From Streptomyces mutabilis (GTDB lineage Bacteria; Actinomycetota; Actinomycetes; Streptomycetales; Streptomycetaceae), in the NCBI RefSeq assembly GCF_014649815.1, contig NZ_BMTT01000003.1, positions 472,416-536,415 on the forward strand: DNA of 64,000 bases. Reading direction: 5' to 3'. Every line of letters starts with the position of its first letter. Positions within the stretch are counted from its first letter, which is position 1. The notes beneath the pieces are model-generated. The model made no database searches. It saw nothing but the letters and a program-made list of their open reading frames with translations, and was not told where the DNA came from. Both the position numbers and the translations under genes were made by a program. This document shows positions 1 to 8,491 of this stretch, one piece after another.

Positions 1-2
1 CG

Positions 3-773
3 GAGGAACTGATCGGCCGGCTCGTGGTGGCGCCGCCGCACGGTCTGTACCGCCAGTCATGGGCGCCCCGGCACCAGCGGTACGGCACGGTCAACGCCGA
101 CGGGTTCGGCGTCGGCTGGTACGCCGGGGGCGACCCGGTGCCGGCGCGCTACCGGCGGGCCGGTCCCGTCTGGGCGGACCAGTCCTTCGCCGACCTGGCC
201 CGGGTGGTGCGGACCGGCGCGCTGCTGGCCGCCGTGCGCGACGCGACGCTCTCGGGCGCCGACGCGGAGGCCGCCGCCGCCCCGTTCGCCTCGGGGGTCT
301 GGCTGTTCAGTCACAACGGCGCGGTGGCGGGCTGGCCGGGGTCACTGGCCCGGGTGTCCGGGACGCTGCCGCCCGAGGACCTGCTGGCGCTGGAGGCCCG
401 CAACGACTCGGCGCTGGTGTGGGCGCTGGTGCTGGCCCGGCTGCGGGCCGGGGACGACCCGGGCAGGGCGCTCGCCGAGACGGTGACGGAGGTCGCCGCG
501 GCGGCCCCCGCATCCCGCCTCAACCTGCTGCTGACCGACGGCGCCGGCGTCACGGCCACCACCTGGGGCGACACCCTGTGGTACCTGAGGCGGCCAGGCG
601 GCGGCACGGTCGTCGCCTCGGAGCCGTACGACGACGACCCGCGCTGGCAGGAGGTCCCCGACCGCACCCTGCTCGCGGCGAGCGGCACCGACGTGCTGCT
701 CACCCCGCTGAAGGACCCGGGCGGCGACGCCCTCGCAAACGCTTTCGCCTCCCCGAAGGAGCCCCGCACGTGA
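3..773 (+). CDS. egtC: EgtC, gamma-glutamyl-hercynylcysteine sulfoxide hydrolase (5' partial)
   Basis: Class II glutamine amidotransferase-fold hydrolase of ergothioneine biosynthesis. It removes the gamma-glutamyl group from the sulfoxide intermediate. The open frame runs off the left edge, so the N-terminal nucleophile (normally the Cys of an MCRH start) is not in the window. About 256 residues are visible. Recognisable family blocks are NADGFGVGWY near the start, FSHNGAV in the middle and NDSALVW. The stop overlaps the GTG start of egtD by four bases (GTGA), which indicates translational coupling. Identification rests on the motifs plus the adjacent egtD. egtB and egtA are expected just outside the window, but this is inference. 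Confidence 0.92.
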   Translation, partial: EELIGRLVVAPPHGLYRQSWAPRHQRYGTVNADGFGVGWYAGGDPVPARYRRAGPVWADQSFADLARVVRTGALLAAVRDATLSGADAEAAAAPFASGVWLFSHNGAVAGWPGSLARVSGTLPPEDLLALEARNDSALVWALVLARLRAGDDPGRALAETVTEVAAAAPASRLNLLLTDGAGVTATTWGDTLWYLRRPGGGTVVASEPYDDDPRWQEVPDRTLLAASGTDVLLTPLKDPGGDALANAFASPKEPRT

Positions 774-1732
774 GCCCGTTCCGCCTCACCCGCACGCTGC
801 CCGAGGACGCCGCGGACGCCGCCCTGCGCGACGACGTCCTGGCCGGGCTGACGAGCACGCCGAAGTGGCTGCCGCCGAAGTGGTTCTACGACGCGCGCGG
901 CAGCGAGCTGTTCGAGGAGATCACCTCGCTGGCCGAGTACTACCCGACCCGGGCCGAGCGGGAGATCCTCGTCGACCGGGCCGGCGATATCGCCGCGGCG
1001 ACCGGCGCCCGCACCCTGGTGGAGCTGGGCTCGGGTTCCTCGGAGAAGACGCGGTTCCTGCTCGACGCGCTGACCGGGCTGCGCGGCTACGTCCCGGTCG
1101 ACGTCAGCGAGAGCGCCCTCACCCAGGCCGGCCGGGCGCTCGTCGCCGAGCGGCCGGGCCTCGAAGTGCACGCGCTGATCGCCGACTTCACCGCAGACTT
1201 GACGCTGCCCGACACGCCGGGCCCCCGGCTGGTGGCGTTCCTCGGCGGCACGATCGGCAACCTGCTGCCCGACGAGCGCGCCGCGTTCCTGGCCGCCGTC
1301 CGGGCCCTGCTCTCGCCCGGCGACGCCCTGCTGCTGGGCACGGACCTGGTCAAGGACGAACAGGTGCTGGTCCGGGCGTACGACGACGCTGCCGGGGTGA
1401 CGGCCGCGTTCAACAAGAACGTGCTGTCCGTGATCAACCGGGAGCTGGTGGCCGACTTCGCGCCCGCCGCCTTCGAGCACGTGGCGCTGTGGAACGCGGA
1501 ACGGGAGTGGATCGAGATGCGGCTGCGCTCGCGCACCGCGCAGACGGTCAAGATCCAGGAGCTCGACCTGACCGTGGACTTCGCGGCCGGGGAGGAGCTG
1601 CGCACCGAGGTGTCCGCGAAGTTCCGGCGGGACGGCGTGCGCGACGAACTGGCGGGGGCCGGGCTGGAACTGACCCACTGGTGGACGGACGGCGGGGACC
1701 GGTTCGCGCTGTCGCTGAGCGTGGTGCGCTGA
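770..1732 (+). CDS. egtD: EgtD, L-histidine N-alpha-methyltransferase
   Basis: SAM-dependent enzyme that trimethylates histidine to hercynine, the first committed step of ergothioneine synthesis. The product is 320 residues, the usual size for actinobacterial EgtD. Seen in the sequence: PKWFYDARGSELFEEIT and EYYPTRAERE near the N terminus, the SAM-binding block LVELGSGSSEKT, then FLGGTIGNLLPDE and FNKNVL. The GTG start at 770 is chosen because it overlaps the egtC stop; the frame stays open upstream, but that stretch lies inside egtC. The gene ends just before a convergent lipoprotein gene, so it is the last gene of its operon. Confidence 0.95.
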   Translation: MSPFRLTRTLPEDAADAALRDDVLAGLTSTPKWLPPKWFYDARGSELFEEITSLAEYYPTRAEREILVDRAGDIAAATGARTLVELGSGSSEKTRFLLDALTGLRGYVPVDVSESALTQAGRALVAERPGLEVHALIADFTADLTLPDTPGPRLVAFLGGTIGNLLPDERAAFLAAVRALLSPGDALLLGTDLVKDEQVLVRAYDDAAGVTAAFNKNVLSVINRELVADFAPAAFEHVALWNAEREWIEMRLRSRTAQTVKIQELDLTVDFAAGEELRTEVSAKFRRDGVRDELAGAGLELTHWWTDGGDRFALSLSVVR

Positions 1733-1748
1733 CCCGCGGGCGCGCGGG

Positions 1749-3008
1749 TCAGGCGTCCAGGTCCAGCAGCCCGGTGATGCGGTCGGAGGCCTTCCGGGCC
1801 TCCGACTCCGCGTCGCCCCCGGTGAGTACCCTCGTCATGTACTCCTTGAGCGGGTTGTCCGCCTCCACCGCGCCCCACCGGGGCGTACCGGGGGTCGCGC
1901 GGCCCTGTGCGGCACCGGCCGCCATGGCGGCGACCCCCTCCTCACCCGCGACGGCGTCGGCGAGGGACTTCTTGTTCGGGACGTAGTTCATGGTGCGGGC
2001 CAGGTCGGTGTTCCACTTGGTGCCGACCAGCGCCTCGACGACGGCGAGGGCTCCGTCGTGCTCGTCGGTGTTCTTCGGTACGACGAGGTCGGAGCCGCCG
2101 GTGAAGACGGCGCCGGGCTTGTCGGCGGTCCTGCCGGGCACCGGGAAGAAGCCCAGTCTGCCCTTGAGTTCGGGGTTCTCGTGCACGATGGACCGGGCGA
2201 GTCCCGGCACCGCGACGATCTGCGCGACGCGCTCCTTCGCGAATACCCCCGACTGCGGCGGGTGTTCCTCGTCGGCGTCGACCGGTCCGTCGCCCAGGGC
2301 CTGCAGTTCACGGTAGAAGTCCATTCCGCGCAGGGCGGCCTCGGAGTCCAGGGCGCCCTTCCAGGTACCGCCTTTCTCCTCGGCCAGTTCGCCGCCCTCG
2401 TCCCAGATGAAGCCGGAGAGCGTGTACCAGTCCTGCCCGGCCAGGTAGATGCCCTGGTCACCGCCCGAGTCGAGTTTCTCGGTCGCGGCGAGCCACTCCT
2501 CGCGGGTGCGGGGCGGCTCGGTGATCCCGGCCTTCTCGAAGAGGTCCTTGCGGTAGATGACCACGCGGTTGGCGGCGTACCAGGGGATGCCGAACTGCCG
2601 GGACATCCACTGCCCCGGTTCGGCGAGGCCCGGCAGCCAGTCCTCCATGCCCCAGTCCCGCATCGACTCCAGCGTCAGATCCTGGAGCCGACCGCCCTCG
2701 GCGTACTGCGGGACCTGTGTGTTGCCCACCTCGATGACGTCGGGCCCGTCGGTGCGGTCGGTCTTCAGGGCCGTCTGCACCTTGTCGCCGATCCCGGTCC
2801 ACTCCTGGATCCGGATGTCGAGGTCGAGGCCGGGGTGATCCCGCTCGAACCCCTCGGTGAACCGCTTCAGGAAGTCCTGGGAGGCGCTGTCCTTCATCAG
2901 CCAGACGGTGACGGTGCGCCGCTCGTCCGCGCCGTCCTGCGACGTCAGGCCGCAGCCACTGGCGAGGGAGGCGGACACACAGACGAGGGCGAGGAGGCGA
3001 CGACTCAC
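1749..3008 (-). CDS. Sugar ABC transporter substrate-binding lipoprotein (orphan)
   Basis: Extracellular solute-binding protein of the carbohydrate-uptake family, 419 residues. A lipoprotein signal peptide ends in LASGC (lipobox). The mature part has typical family segments such as TVWLMKDS near the start, and KTDGPDVIEVGNTQ-like and PWYAANRVVIYRKDLFEKAG-like blocks. I chose the GTG at 3008 rather than upstream starts because it begins the signal peptide directly and has a GAAGGA ribosome site about 8 nt before it. No permease or ATPase gene lies beside it, so it must share a transporter encoded elsewhere. A DasR-like palindrome about 120 bp upstream points to amino-sugar or chito-oligosaccharide uptake; the ligand is inferred only. 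Confidence 0.88.
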   Translation of the reverse strand: MSRRLLALVCVSASLASGCGLTSQDGADERRTVTVWLMKDSASQDFLKRFTEGFERDHPGLDLDIRIQEWTGIGDKVQTALKTDRTDGPDVIEVGNTQVPQYAEGGRLQDLTLESMRDWGMEDWLPGLAEPGQWMSRQFGIPWYAANRVVIYRKDLFEKAGITEPPRTREEWLAATEKLDSGGDQGIYLAGQDWYTLSGFIWDEGGELAEEKGGTWKGALDSEAALRGMDFYRELQALGDGPVDADEEHPPQSGVFAKERVAQIVAVPGLARSIVHENPELKGRLGFFPVPGRTADKPGAVFTGGSDLVVPKNTDEHDGALAVVEALVGTKWNTDLARTMNYVPNKKSLADAVAGEEGVAAMAAGAAQGRATPGTPRWGAVEADNPLKEYMTRVLTGGDAESEARKASDRITGLLDLDA

Positions 3009-3126
3009 GGAGGGTCCTTCAGTCTGACGGACAGGGGGCGCACGCGGACGGGGATGTCCGGCGCACGCGAAGGGAGACCCGACGTGGGGGGAGACGAGCC
3101 CGATGCTCGAACGGGTGTCTGGAATT

Positions 3127-3140
3127 TTGGTATGGACCAA
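3127..3140. promoter_or_regulatory. DasR (dre)-like operator
   Basis: TTGGTATGGACCAA is an inverted repeat. Its core TGGTATGGACCA differs from the published DasR core TGGTCTAGACCA at two central positions only. It lies about 120 bp upstream of the sugar-binding lipoprotein start and also about 120 bp upstream of the dodecin gene on the other strand. DasR is the GlcNAc-responsive GntR regulator of Streptomyces. Binding here is inferred. Confidence 0.6.
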
Positions 3141-3261
3141 TGCCGAGGTCAAGGGGTGACGGTCGGTCGCTCCACCGGTTCCCGACGCCTCGCGCCACGT
3201 CGCGGCTTGGGGCACGGTGGAATGACACGGCACACCGCCGCCCGCGGAAGGGAGCACCCGC

Positions 3262-3477
3262 ATGTCGAACCACACCTACCGGGTCACCGAGATCGTCGGT
3301 ACCTCGCCCGACGGCGTCGACCAGGCCATCCGCAACGGCATCACCCGTGCCTCGCGGACCCTGCGCAATCTGGACTGGTTCGAGGTGACCCAGGTGCGCG
3401 GCCAGATCGAGGAGGGCGAGATCGCGCACTGGCAGGTCGGCCTGAAGCTCGGCTTCCGCCTGGAGGAGACGGACTGA
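3262..3477 (+). CDS. Dodecin, flavin-binding protein
   Basis: A 71-residue dodecin that would assemble into a hollow dodecamer storing or buffering flavin (FMN or riboflavin-type ligands). The sequence covers the whole family: an N-terminal strand (YRVTEIVGTSPDG), one helix, then LRNLDWFEVTQVRG with the flavin-stacking Trp at position 39, and the HWQVGLKLGF strand. The ATG has a strong GGAAGGGAG site. It stands alone between divergent and convergent neighbours and may share the 3008-3262 promoter region with the lipoprotein. Confidence 0.95.
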   Translation: MSNHTYRVTEIVGTSPDGVDQAIRNGITRASRTLRNLDWFEVTQVRGQIEEGEIAHWQVGLKLGFRLEETD

Positions 3478-3498
3478 CGTCGGCGAGGACCCGGGCGG

Positions 3499-3990
3499 TC
3501 AGGCGCGGCCCTCCCGCTCCTGCGCCACCCGCAGCTCGGCCGACCGGGCCGCCCAGCGGGCCCGCACCACGGCGAACCCGGCCCGTTCGGCGTCGGCGCA
3601 GACCAGATCGTCGTCGTCCACCAGGACCCTGACCTCGCGGGTCCGGGCGAGCCGCCGCAGGATCTCCAGCTTGGTGCGCCGGGCGGGCCGCCGGTCGGCG
3701 TTGCCCCGCATGTGCACGGCCCCGTCCGGCAGGCCGTGCGCGGCCAGCCAGTCGAGCGTGCCGCGCCGGCAGCGTTCGGGCCGCCCGGTCAGATAGACGA
3801 TCTCGCACTCCTCGGCGCTCTCCCGCACCAGCGCGATGCCCTCGGCGAGCGGCGGGTCGTGCGGCGCGGCGGCGAAGAAGGCGTCCCAGTCACGGGGCCG
3901 GCGCTCCAGGTACCGCTGTCGGTGCGCGGTGTCGGCGAGGGTGTTGTCCAGGTCGAACACGGCCACCGGGGGCTTCTCGCTGCGGGTCAC
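3499..3990 (-). CDS. HAD-superfamily phosphatase (polynucleotide kinase 3'-phosphatase-like)
   Basis: A 163-residue single-domain HAD hydrolase. Motif I is FDLDNTLADT (catalytic Asp pair), motif II is the Thr in VYLTGRPE, and the acidic metal-binding motif is VLVDDDDLVC. The compact size and the TGRPERCRRGTLDWL block resemble the phosphatase domain of T4-type polynucleotide kinases. The true substrate cannot be read from sequence. The start is a GTG with no clear ribosome site. The gene is divergent from the LLM oxidoreductase, with 58 bp between them. Confidence 0.8.
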   Translation of the reverse strand: MTRSEKPPVAVFDLDNTLADTAHRQRYLERRPRDWDAFFAAAPHDPPLAEGIALVRESAEECEIVYLTGRPERCRRGTLDWLAAHGLPDGAVHMRGNADRRPARRTKLEILRRLARTREVRVLVDDDDLVCADAERAGFAVVRARWAARSAELRVAQEREGRA

Positions 3991-4048
3991 CCGCCCACCC
4001 TAGAACGCGCCGCGGGAATCCTGGCGCCGCCCAGGCGTTGAACCCGGT

Positions 4049-5068
4049 GTGAGCTCAGTGATCGCGTCCACCCGCTTCTCCGTACTCGACCGCTCCCGCA
4101 TCCGCGAGGGACACACCGCCGCCGAGGCTCTGCGTGACACGGTGGAACTGGCGCGGGAGGCGGAGCGGCTGGGCTACCACCGGTTCTGGGTGGCGGAGCA
4201 CCACGGGGTGCCCGGGGTGGCGGGCTCGGCGCCGACCGTGCTGGCCGCCGCCGTCGCCGGCGCCACGCGCGCCATCCGGGTCGGCACCGGCGGCGTGATG
4301 CTGCCCAACCACCGGCCACTGGTCGTCGCCGAGCAGTTCGGTGTGCTGGAGTCGCTGTTTCCCGGGCGGATAGACATGGGGCTGGGCCGCTCGGTGGGCT
4401 TCACCGACGGCGTGCGCAGGGCGCTGGGCCGGGACAAGGACGACGCCGACGACTTCGACGCCCAACTGGCCGAGCTGCTCGGCTGGTTCCGTGGCACCTC
4501 CCCGACCGGTGCGCACGCCCGCCCGGCGGAGGGGTTGACCGTGCCGCCGTTCGTGCTGGCGATGGGCGAGGGCGCGGCGGTCGCGGCCCGGGCGGGGCTG
4601 CCGATGGTCATCGGCGACCTGCGCGACCGCGACCGCATGCTGCGGGGCATCGACCGCTACCGCGCCGCGTTCCGCCCCTCCGGGTGGAGCCCGGAGCCGT
4701 ACGTCGTCGTGTCCGGCACGATCGCCGTGGCCGACAGCCCCGAGGCGGCCCGGCGGCTCCTGGTCCCGGAGGCCTGGTCCATGGCGCAGGCCCGCACCCG
4801 CGGCTCCTTCCCGCCCCTGCCCCCGGCCGAGGAGGCCCGGGCCCGGACGATGACGGCCAAGGAACGCGACCTGTACGAGTCCGGTCTCGCCGGTCATCTC
4901 GCCGGCACCGAGGAACAGGTCGCCGAAGAGCTGGAGTCGCTCGTCGGGAACACGGGGGCCCAGGAGGTGCTGGTGACCACGAGCACGTACGACCGCGAGG
5001 CCCTGCTGGACTCCTACCGGCGGCTCGCCCGCGTCACCGGCGCGGAGCCGGTGGCCGTACCGGCATAG
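4049..5068 (+). CDS. LLM class flavin-dependent oxidoreductase (bacterial luciferase-like)
   Basis: A 339-residue luciferase-like monooxygenase that should use F420 or FMN in a TIM-barrel fold. Family signatures seen: REAERLGYHRFWVAEHHG near residue 40, ATRAIRVGTGGVMLPNH, and SLFPGRIDMGLGRS. The product belongs to the group often annotated MsnO8-like; the substrate is unknown. The GTG at 4049 has no obvious Shine-Dalgarno sequence, and a GTG three codons later is an alternative, so the transcript may be leaderless. Confidence 0.85.
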   Translation: MSSVIASTRFSVLDRSRIREGHTAAEALRDTVELAREAERLGYHRFWVAEHHGVPGVAGSAPTVLAAAVAGATRAIRVGTGGVMLPNHRPLVVAEQFGVLESLFPGRIDMGLGRSVGFTDGVRRALGRDKDDADDFDAQLAELLGWFRGTSPTGAHARPAEGLTVPPFVLAMGEGAAVAARAGLPMVIGDLRDRDRMLRGIDRYRAAFRPSGWSPEPYVVVSGTIAVADSPEAARRLLVPEAWSMAQARTRGSFPPLPPAEEARARTMTAKERDLYESGLAGHLAGTEEQVAEELESLVGNTGAQEVLVTTSTYDREALLDSYRRLARVTGAEPVAVPA

Positions 5069-5134
5069 AATCGCGGGGTTTGTCCCCCTCCCCGGGCCCC
5101 GCCCCGGGCCGAAGACGGTACGGAGTTCCCCGCG

Positions 5135-7480
5135 ATGCACAGCCCCCACGACCCGTACGTCCGGGTGCGCGACGCCCGTGAGCACAACCTCAAGGGTGTG
5201 GACGTGGACATCCCCCGGGACGTGGTCGCCGTGTTCACGGGTGTCTCGGGGTCGGGCAAGTCGTCGCTGGCGTTCGGGACGGTGTACGCGGAGGCGCAGC
5301 GGCGCTACTTCGAGTCGGTCGCGCCGTACGCGCGCCGGCTCATCCACCAGGTCGGCGCGCCGAAGGTCGGCGAGATCACGGGGCTCCCGCCCGCTGTGTC
5401 GCTGCAGCAGCGCCGCACGGCGCCGACGTCCCGTTCCTCGGTCGGCACCGTCACCAACCTCTCCAATTCCCTGCGGATGCTCTTCTCCCGTGCCGGCGAC
5501 TACCCGCCGGGCGCGCCCCGGCTCGACTCCGACGCCTTCTCGCCGAACACGGCGGCCGGGGCGTGCCCGGAGTGCCACGGCCTCGGGCGGGTACACCGCA
5601 CGACCGAGGAACTGCTGGTCCCGGACCCGACGCTGTCGATCCGGGACGGCGCGATCGCCGCGTGGCCGGGCGCCTGGCAGGGCAAGAACCTGCGGGACGT
5701 CCTCGACGCGCTCGGGTACGACGTGGACCGGCCGTGGCGCGAGCTGCCGGCCGAGCAGCGGGAATGGATCCTGTTCACGGACGAGCAGCCGGTGGTCACG
5801 GTGCACCCGGTGCGGGACGCGGGTCGCATCCAGCGGCCGTACCAGGGCACGTACACGAGCGCCCGGCGGTATGTGATGAAGACCTTCTCGGACACGAAGA
5901 GCGCCACGCTGCGGGCGAAGGCGGAACGGTTCCTCACCAGTGCGCCCTGCCCGGTCTGCGGCGGCGGTCGGCTGCGCCCCGAAGCGTTGGCGGTGACCGT
6001 CGGCGGGCGCACCATCGCCGAGCTGGCCGCACTGCCGCTCACCGAGCTCGCCGAGGCGCTGCCGACGGACGGCGAGACGGCCCGGGTGCTCACCGGGGAC
6101 CTCGCCTCCCGCATCGCGCCGGTCGTCGAACTGGGCCTCGGCTATCTGAGCCTGGACCGCGCGACGCCCACGCTGTCGGCGGGCGAGCTGCAACGGCTGC
6201 GGCTGGCGACGCAGCTGCGCTCCGGCCTGTTCGGTGTCGTCTACGTCCTGGACGAGCCGTCGGCGGGGCTGCACCCGGCGGACACCGAGGCGCTGCTGAC
6301 GGTGCTGGAGCGGCTGAAGGCGGCCGGCAACTCGGTGTTCGTGGTGGAGCACCACCTCGGCGTGATGCGGGGCGCGGACTGGATCGTGGACGTCGGTCCA
6401 CGGGCGGGCGAGCACGGCGGGCGGGTGCTGTACAGCGGTCCGGTCGACGGGCTGGCCCGGGTCGGTCGGTCCGCGACGGCCCGTCATCTCTTCGACCGCT
6501 CCCCCGCGCCCGCCCGTGCGCCGCGCACGCCGCGGGGTTCGGTGACGGTCGGTCCGGTCACCCGGCACAACCTGCGCGAGGTGACCGCCCGGTTCCCGCT
6601 CGGCGCGCTCACCGCGGTGACGGGCGTGTCCGGCTCCGGGAAGTCGACGCTCATCGGCGAGATCACCGAGGACCTGCCGGGAGTGGGCCGGCTGGTCTCC
6701 GTCGACCAGCGGCCGATCGGACGCACCCCGCGCTCCAACCTGGCCACGTACACCGGCCTGTTCGACGTGGTGCGCAAAATCTTCGCGGCCACCGACCAGG
6801 CGCGGGAGCGGCGCTACGGCGTGGGCCGCTTCTCCTTCAATGTGTCCGGGGGGCGCTGCGAGACCTGCCAGGGCGAGGGGTTCGTCAGCGTGGAGCTGCT
6901 GTTCCTGCCGAGCACGTACGCGCCGTGCCCGGACTGCGGCGGGGCGCGCTACAACCCGGGCACGCTCGAAGTGACGTACCGCGGACGGAACATCGCCGAG
7001 GTGCTGGACCTGACGGTGGAGGGCGCGGCGGAGTTCTTCGCGGACACCCCGGCGGTGGCCCGCAGCCTGGCCGCGCTGCTCGACGTGGGGCTCGGCTATC
7101 TGCGACTCGGCCAGCCGGCCACCGAACTGTCCGGCGGGGAGGCGCAGCGCATCAAGCTGGCGAGCGAACTCCAGCGGGGGCGGCGCGGCCACACCCTGTA
7201 CCTGCTCGACGAGCCGACGACCGGCCTGCACCCGGCCGACGTCGAGGTGCTGATGCGCCAGTTGCACGGCCTGGTGGACGCCGGGCACACCGTGGTCGTC
7301 GTCGAGCACGACATGACCGTGGTGGCGGGCGCCGACCACGTGATCGACATGGGGCCGGGCGGCGGCGACTCGGGCGGCCGGATCGTCGCCGCCGGAGCGC
7401 CGGCCGACGTGGCCCGGGCGGACGGCAGCGCCACGGCGCGGTATCTGACCGAGGCGCTGTACGGCGGGGGGCGCCGGTGA
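5135..7480 (+). CDS. UvrA-like ABC ATPase (short UvrA paralogue)
   Basis: A 781-residue paralogue of the excinuclease A subunit with two ABC ATPase modules. Seen: first Walker A GVSGSGKSSLAFGT, CPECHGLGR zinc ligands, CPVCGGGRL, first signature LSAGELQRLRLA, second Walker A GVSGSGKSTL, CETCQGEGF with CPDCGG, second signature LSGGEAQRIKLA and Walker B LYLLDEPTTGLHPADV. Canonical UvrA is about 950-1000 residues; the missing length matches loss of the UvrB-binding insertion, as in class II UvrA proteins linked to tolerance of DNA-binding drugs. It is probably not the housekeeping repair gene. The ATG has an ACGGAG ribosome site; the gene is monocistronic and ends in a terminator overlapping its stop codon. 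Confidence 0.9.
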   Translation: MHSPHDPYVRVRDAREHNLKGVDVDIPRDVVAVFTGVSGSGKSSLAFGTVYAEAQRRYFESVAPYARRLIHQVGAPKVGEITGLPPAVSLQQRRTAPTSRSSVGTVTNLSNSLRMLFSRAGDYPPGAPRLDSDAFSPNTAAGACPECHGLGRVHRTTEELLVPDPTLSIRDGAIAAWPGAWQGKNLRDVLDALGYDVDRPWRELPAEQREWILFTDEQPVVTVHPVRDAGRIQRPYQGTYTSARRYVMKTFSDTKSATLRAKAERFLTSAPCPVCGGGRLRPEALAVTVGGRTIAELAALPLTELAEALPTDGETARVLTGDLASRIAPVVELGLGYLSLDRATPTLSAGELQRLRLATQLRSGLFGVVYVLDEPSAGLHPADTEALLTVLERLKAAGNSVFVVEHHLGVMRGADWIVDVGPRAGEHGGRVLYSGPVDGLARVGRSATARHLFDRSPAPARAPRTPRGSVTVGPVTRHNLREVTARFPLGALTAVTGVSGSGKSTLIGEITEDLPGVGRLVSVDQRPIGRTPRSNLATYTGLFDVVRKIFAATDQARERRYGVGRFSFNVSGGRCETCQGEGFVSVELLFLPSTYAPCPDCGGARYNPGTLEVTYRGRNIAEVLDLTVEGAAEFFADTPAVARSLAALLDVGLGYLRLGQPATELSGGEAQRIKLASELQRGRRGHTLYLLDEPTTGLHPADVEVLMRQLHGLVDAGHTVVVVEHDMTVVAGADHVIDMGPGGGDSGGRIVAAGAPADVARADGSATARYLTEALYGGGRR

Positions 7481-7500
7481 AGGCGGTTCACCGGCGCCCC
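7468..7500. terminator. Terminator of the uvrA-like gene
   Basis: A perfect 14-bp inverted repeat (arms 7468-7481 and 7487-7500, loop GGCGG). It encloses the stop codon and separates two convergent genes. Confidence 0.8.
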
Positions 7501-7525
7501 GCCGGGCGGTGAGGGGCCGGGACGA

Positions 7526-8419
7526 CTATTCGCGGCCCCGCCGCGTCTCGTCGTCGGTGAATCGCTCGGTCTCGGCCTCGATCCGCTCCTTGCGTACCTG
7601 ACCGCGCACGACCTCGTCCTCGGTGTGCTCCTCGGTGGTCATCCGGACACGCTCCACCGGAACCGTCTCCGTCTCCACGACGGGGCGTTCCTCGTGCAGC
7701 GTTACTTCGTGCTCGGCCTCACTGATCTCCGGGCCGGACAGCGCCTCACCGCGGTTGTCCTCCGTGATCGGCTCGCGCTCCACCCGGACTTCCTCGTGGC
7801 TGACCGGAACGGTCTGCTGGACCTCCTCCGTGACCACGTACTTGCGCAGCCTGGCCCGGCCCGACTCACGCCGCTCGACGCCGACGTGCATCTGCTCCTC
7901 GGAGCGGGTCATGGCGTCGTCGCCGCGCATGCCGGTGCGGTCCGCGCCCTCCTGACGGCCGGCCATGCCGCCCGCCGTGCCGGCGGCGCCGGCCGGGCCA
8001 GCCGCACCCGCGGCTCCCGCCGCTTGGGCGGTGCCCGCCGGTCCCGGGCCGGCGGCGAAGCGGCCGTCGTCGGTGCGCTCGGCCTCCGAGAGCACGCTGT
8101 CCCAGTTGATGCCGTAGTAGTCGTAGAGCCGGTGCTCCTCCGACTCGGACAGATGGCCGCCCGCGTCGACGTCGACATTGGGTGCGTCCTTGATCTGGTC
8201 CTTGCGGTAGGGGACCTCGAGGTGGTCCTGCACCACCGCGGCGTCACGGATGGGTATGAAGGACTCGTTGGAGCCGAACATCCCCGTCTTGACGCTCACC
8301 CATTCGGGGCGCCCCGTAATGTCGTCGAAGAAGACGTGCTTGGCGTCGCCGATCTTGTTGCCGTCCCCGTCGTAGACCGGATGGTCCAAGACGTGGGCGA
8401 TCTCTTCACGGGTGATCAT
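7526..8419 (-). CDS. PRC-barrel and DUF2382 domain stress protein
   Basis: A 297-residue cytoplasmic protein. Residues 1 to about 75 form a PRC barrel (HPVYDGDGNKIGDAKHVFFDD, PEWVSVKTGMFG). A low-complexity Ala-Gly linker follows at about 125-150. The C-terminal half is DUF2382, with the repetitive acidic-basic pattern VERREIGRARLRKYV-like, EEVRVEREPI, VTLHEERPVVETETVPVERVR. DUF2382 proteins are YsnF-like and commonly linked to general stress. No catalytic residues are recognisable. The start has GGAGGGTG upstream. Confidence 0.88.
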   Translation of the reverse strand: MITREEIAHVLDHPVYDGDGNKIGDAKHVFFDDITGRPEWVSVKTGMFGSNESFIPIRDAAVVQDHLEVPYRKDQIKDAPNVDVDAGGHLSESEEHRLYDYYGINWDSVLSEAERTDDGRFAAGPGPAGTAQAAGAAGAAGPAGAAGTAGGMAGRQEGADRTGMRGDDAMTRSEEQMHVGVERRESGRARLRKYVVTEEVQQTVPVSHEEVRVEREPITEDNRGEALSGPEISEAEHEVTLHEERPVVETETVPVERVRMTTEEHTEDEVVRGQVRKERIEAETERFTDDETRRGRE

Positions 8420-8491
8420 CTGGCATCACCCTCCTTCCGGAGTGCCTGCCTTCCGGATGTCCGCATCAGCCGTACGAAAACGGCACATACA

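Noticed and set aside
4055-7339. A 1094-residue open frame on the minus strand opposite the LLM and uvrA-like genes
   Set aside because: It is antisense to two genes with unmistakable family motifs, has no motifs of its own and is rich in Arg/Gly/Ala/His, as expected from high-GC codon bias.
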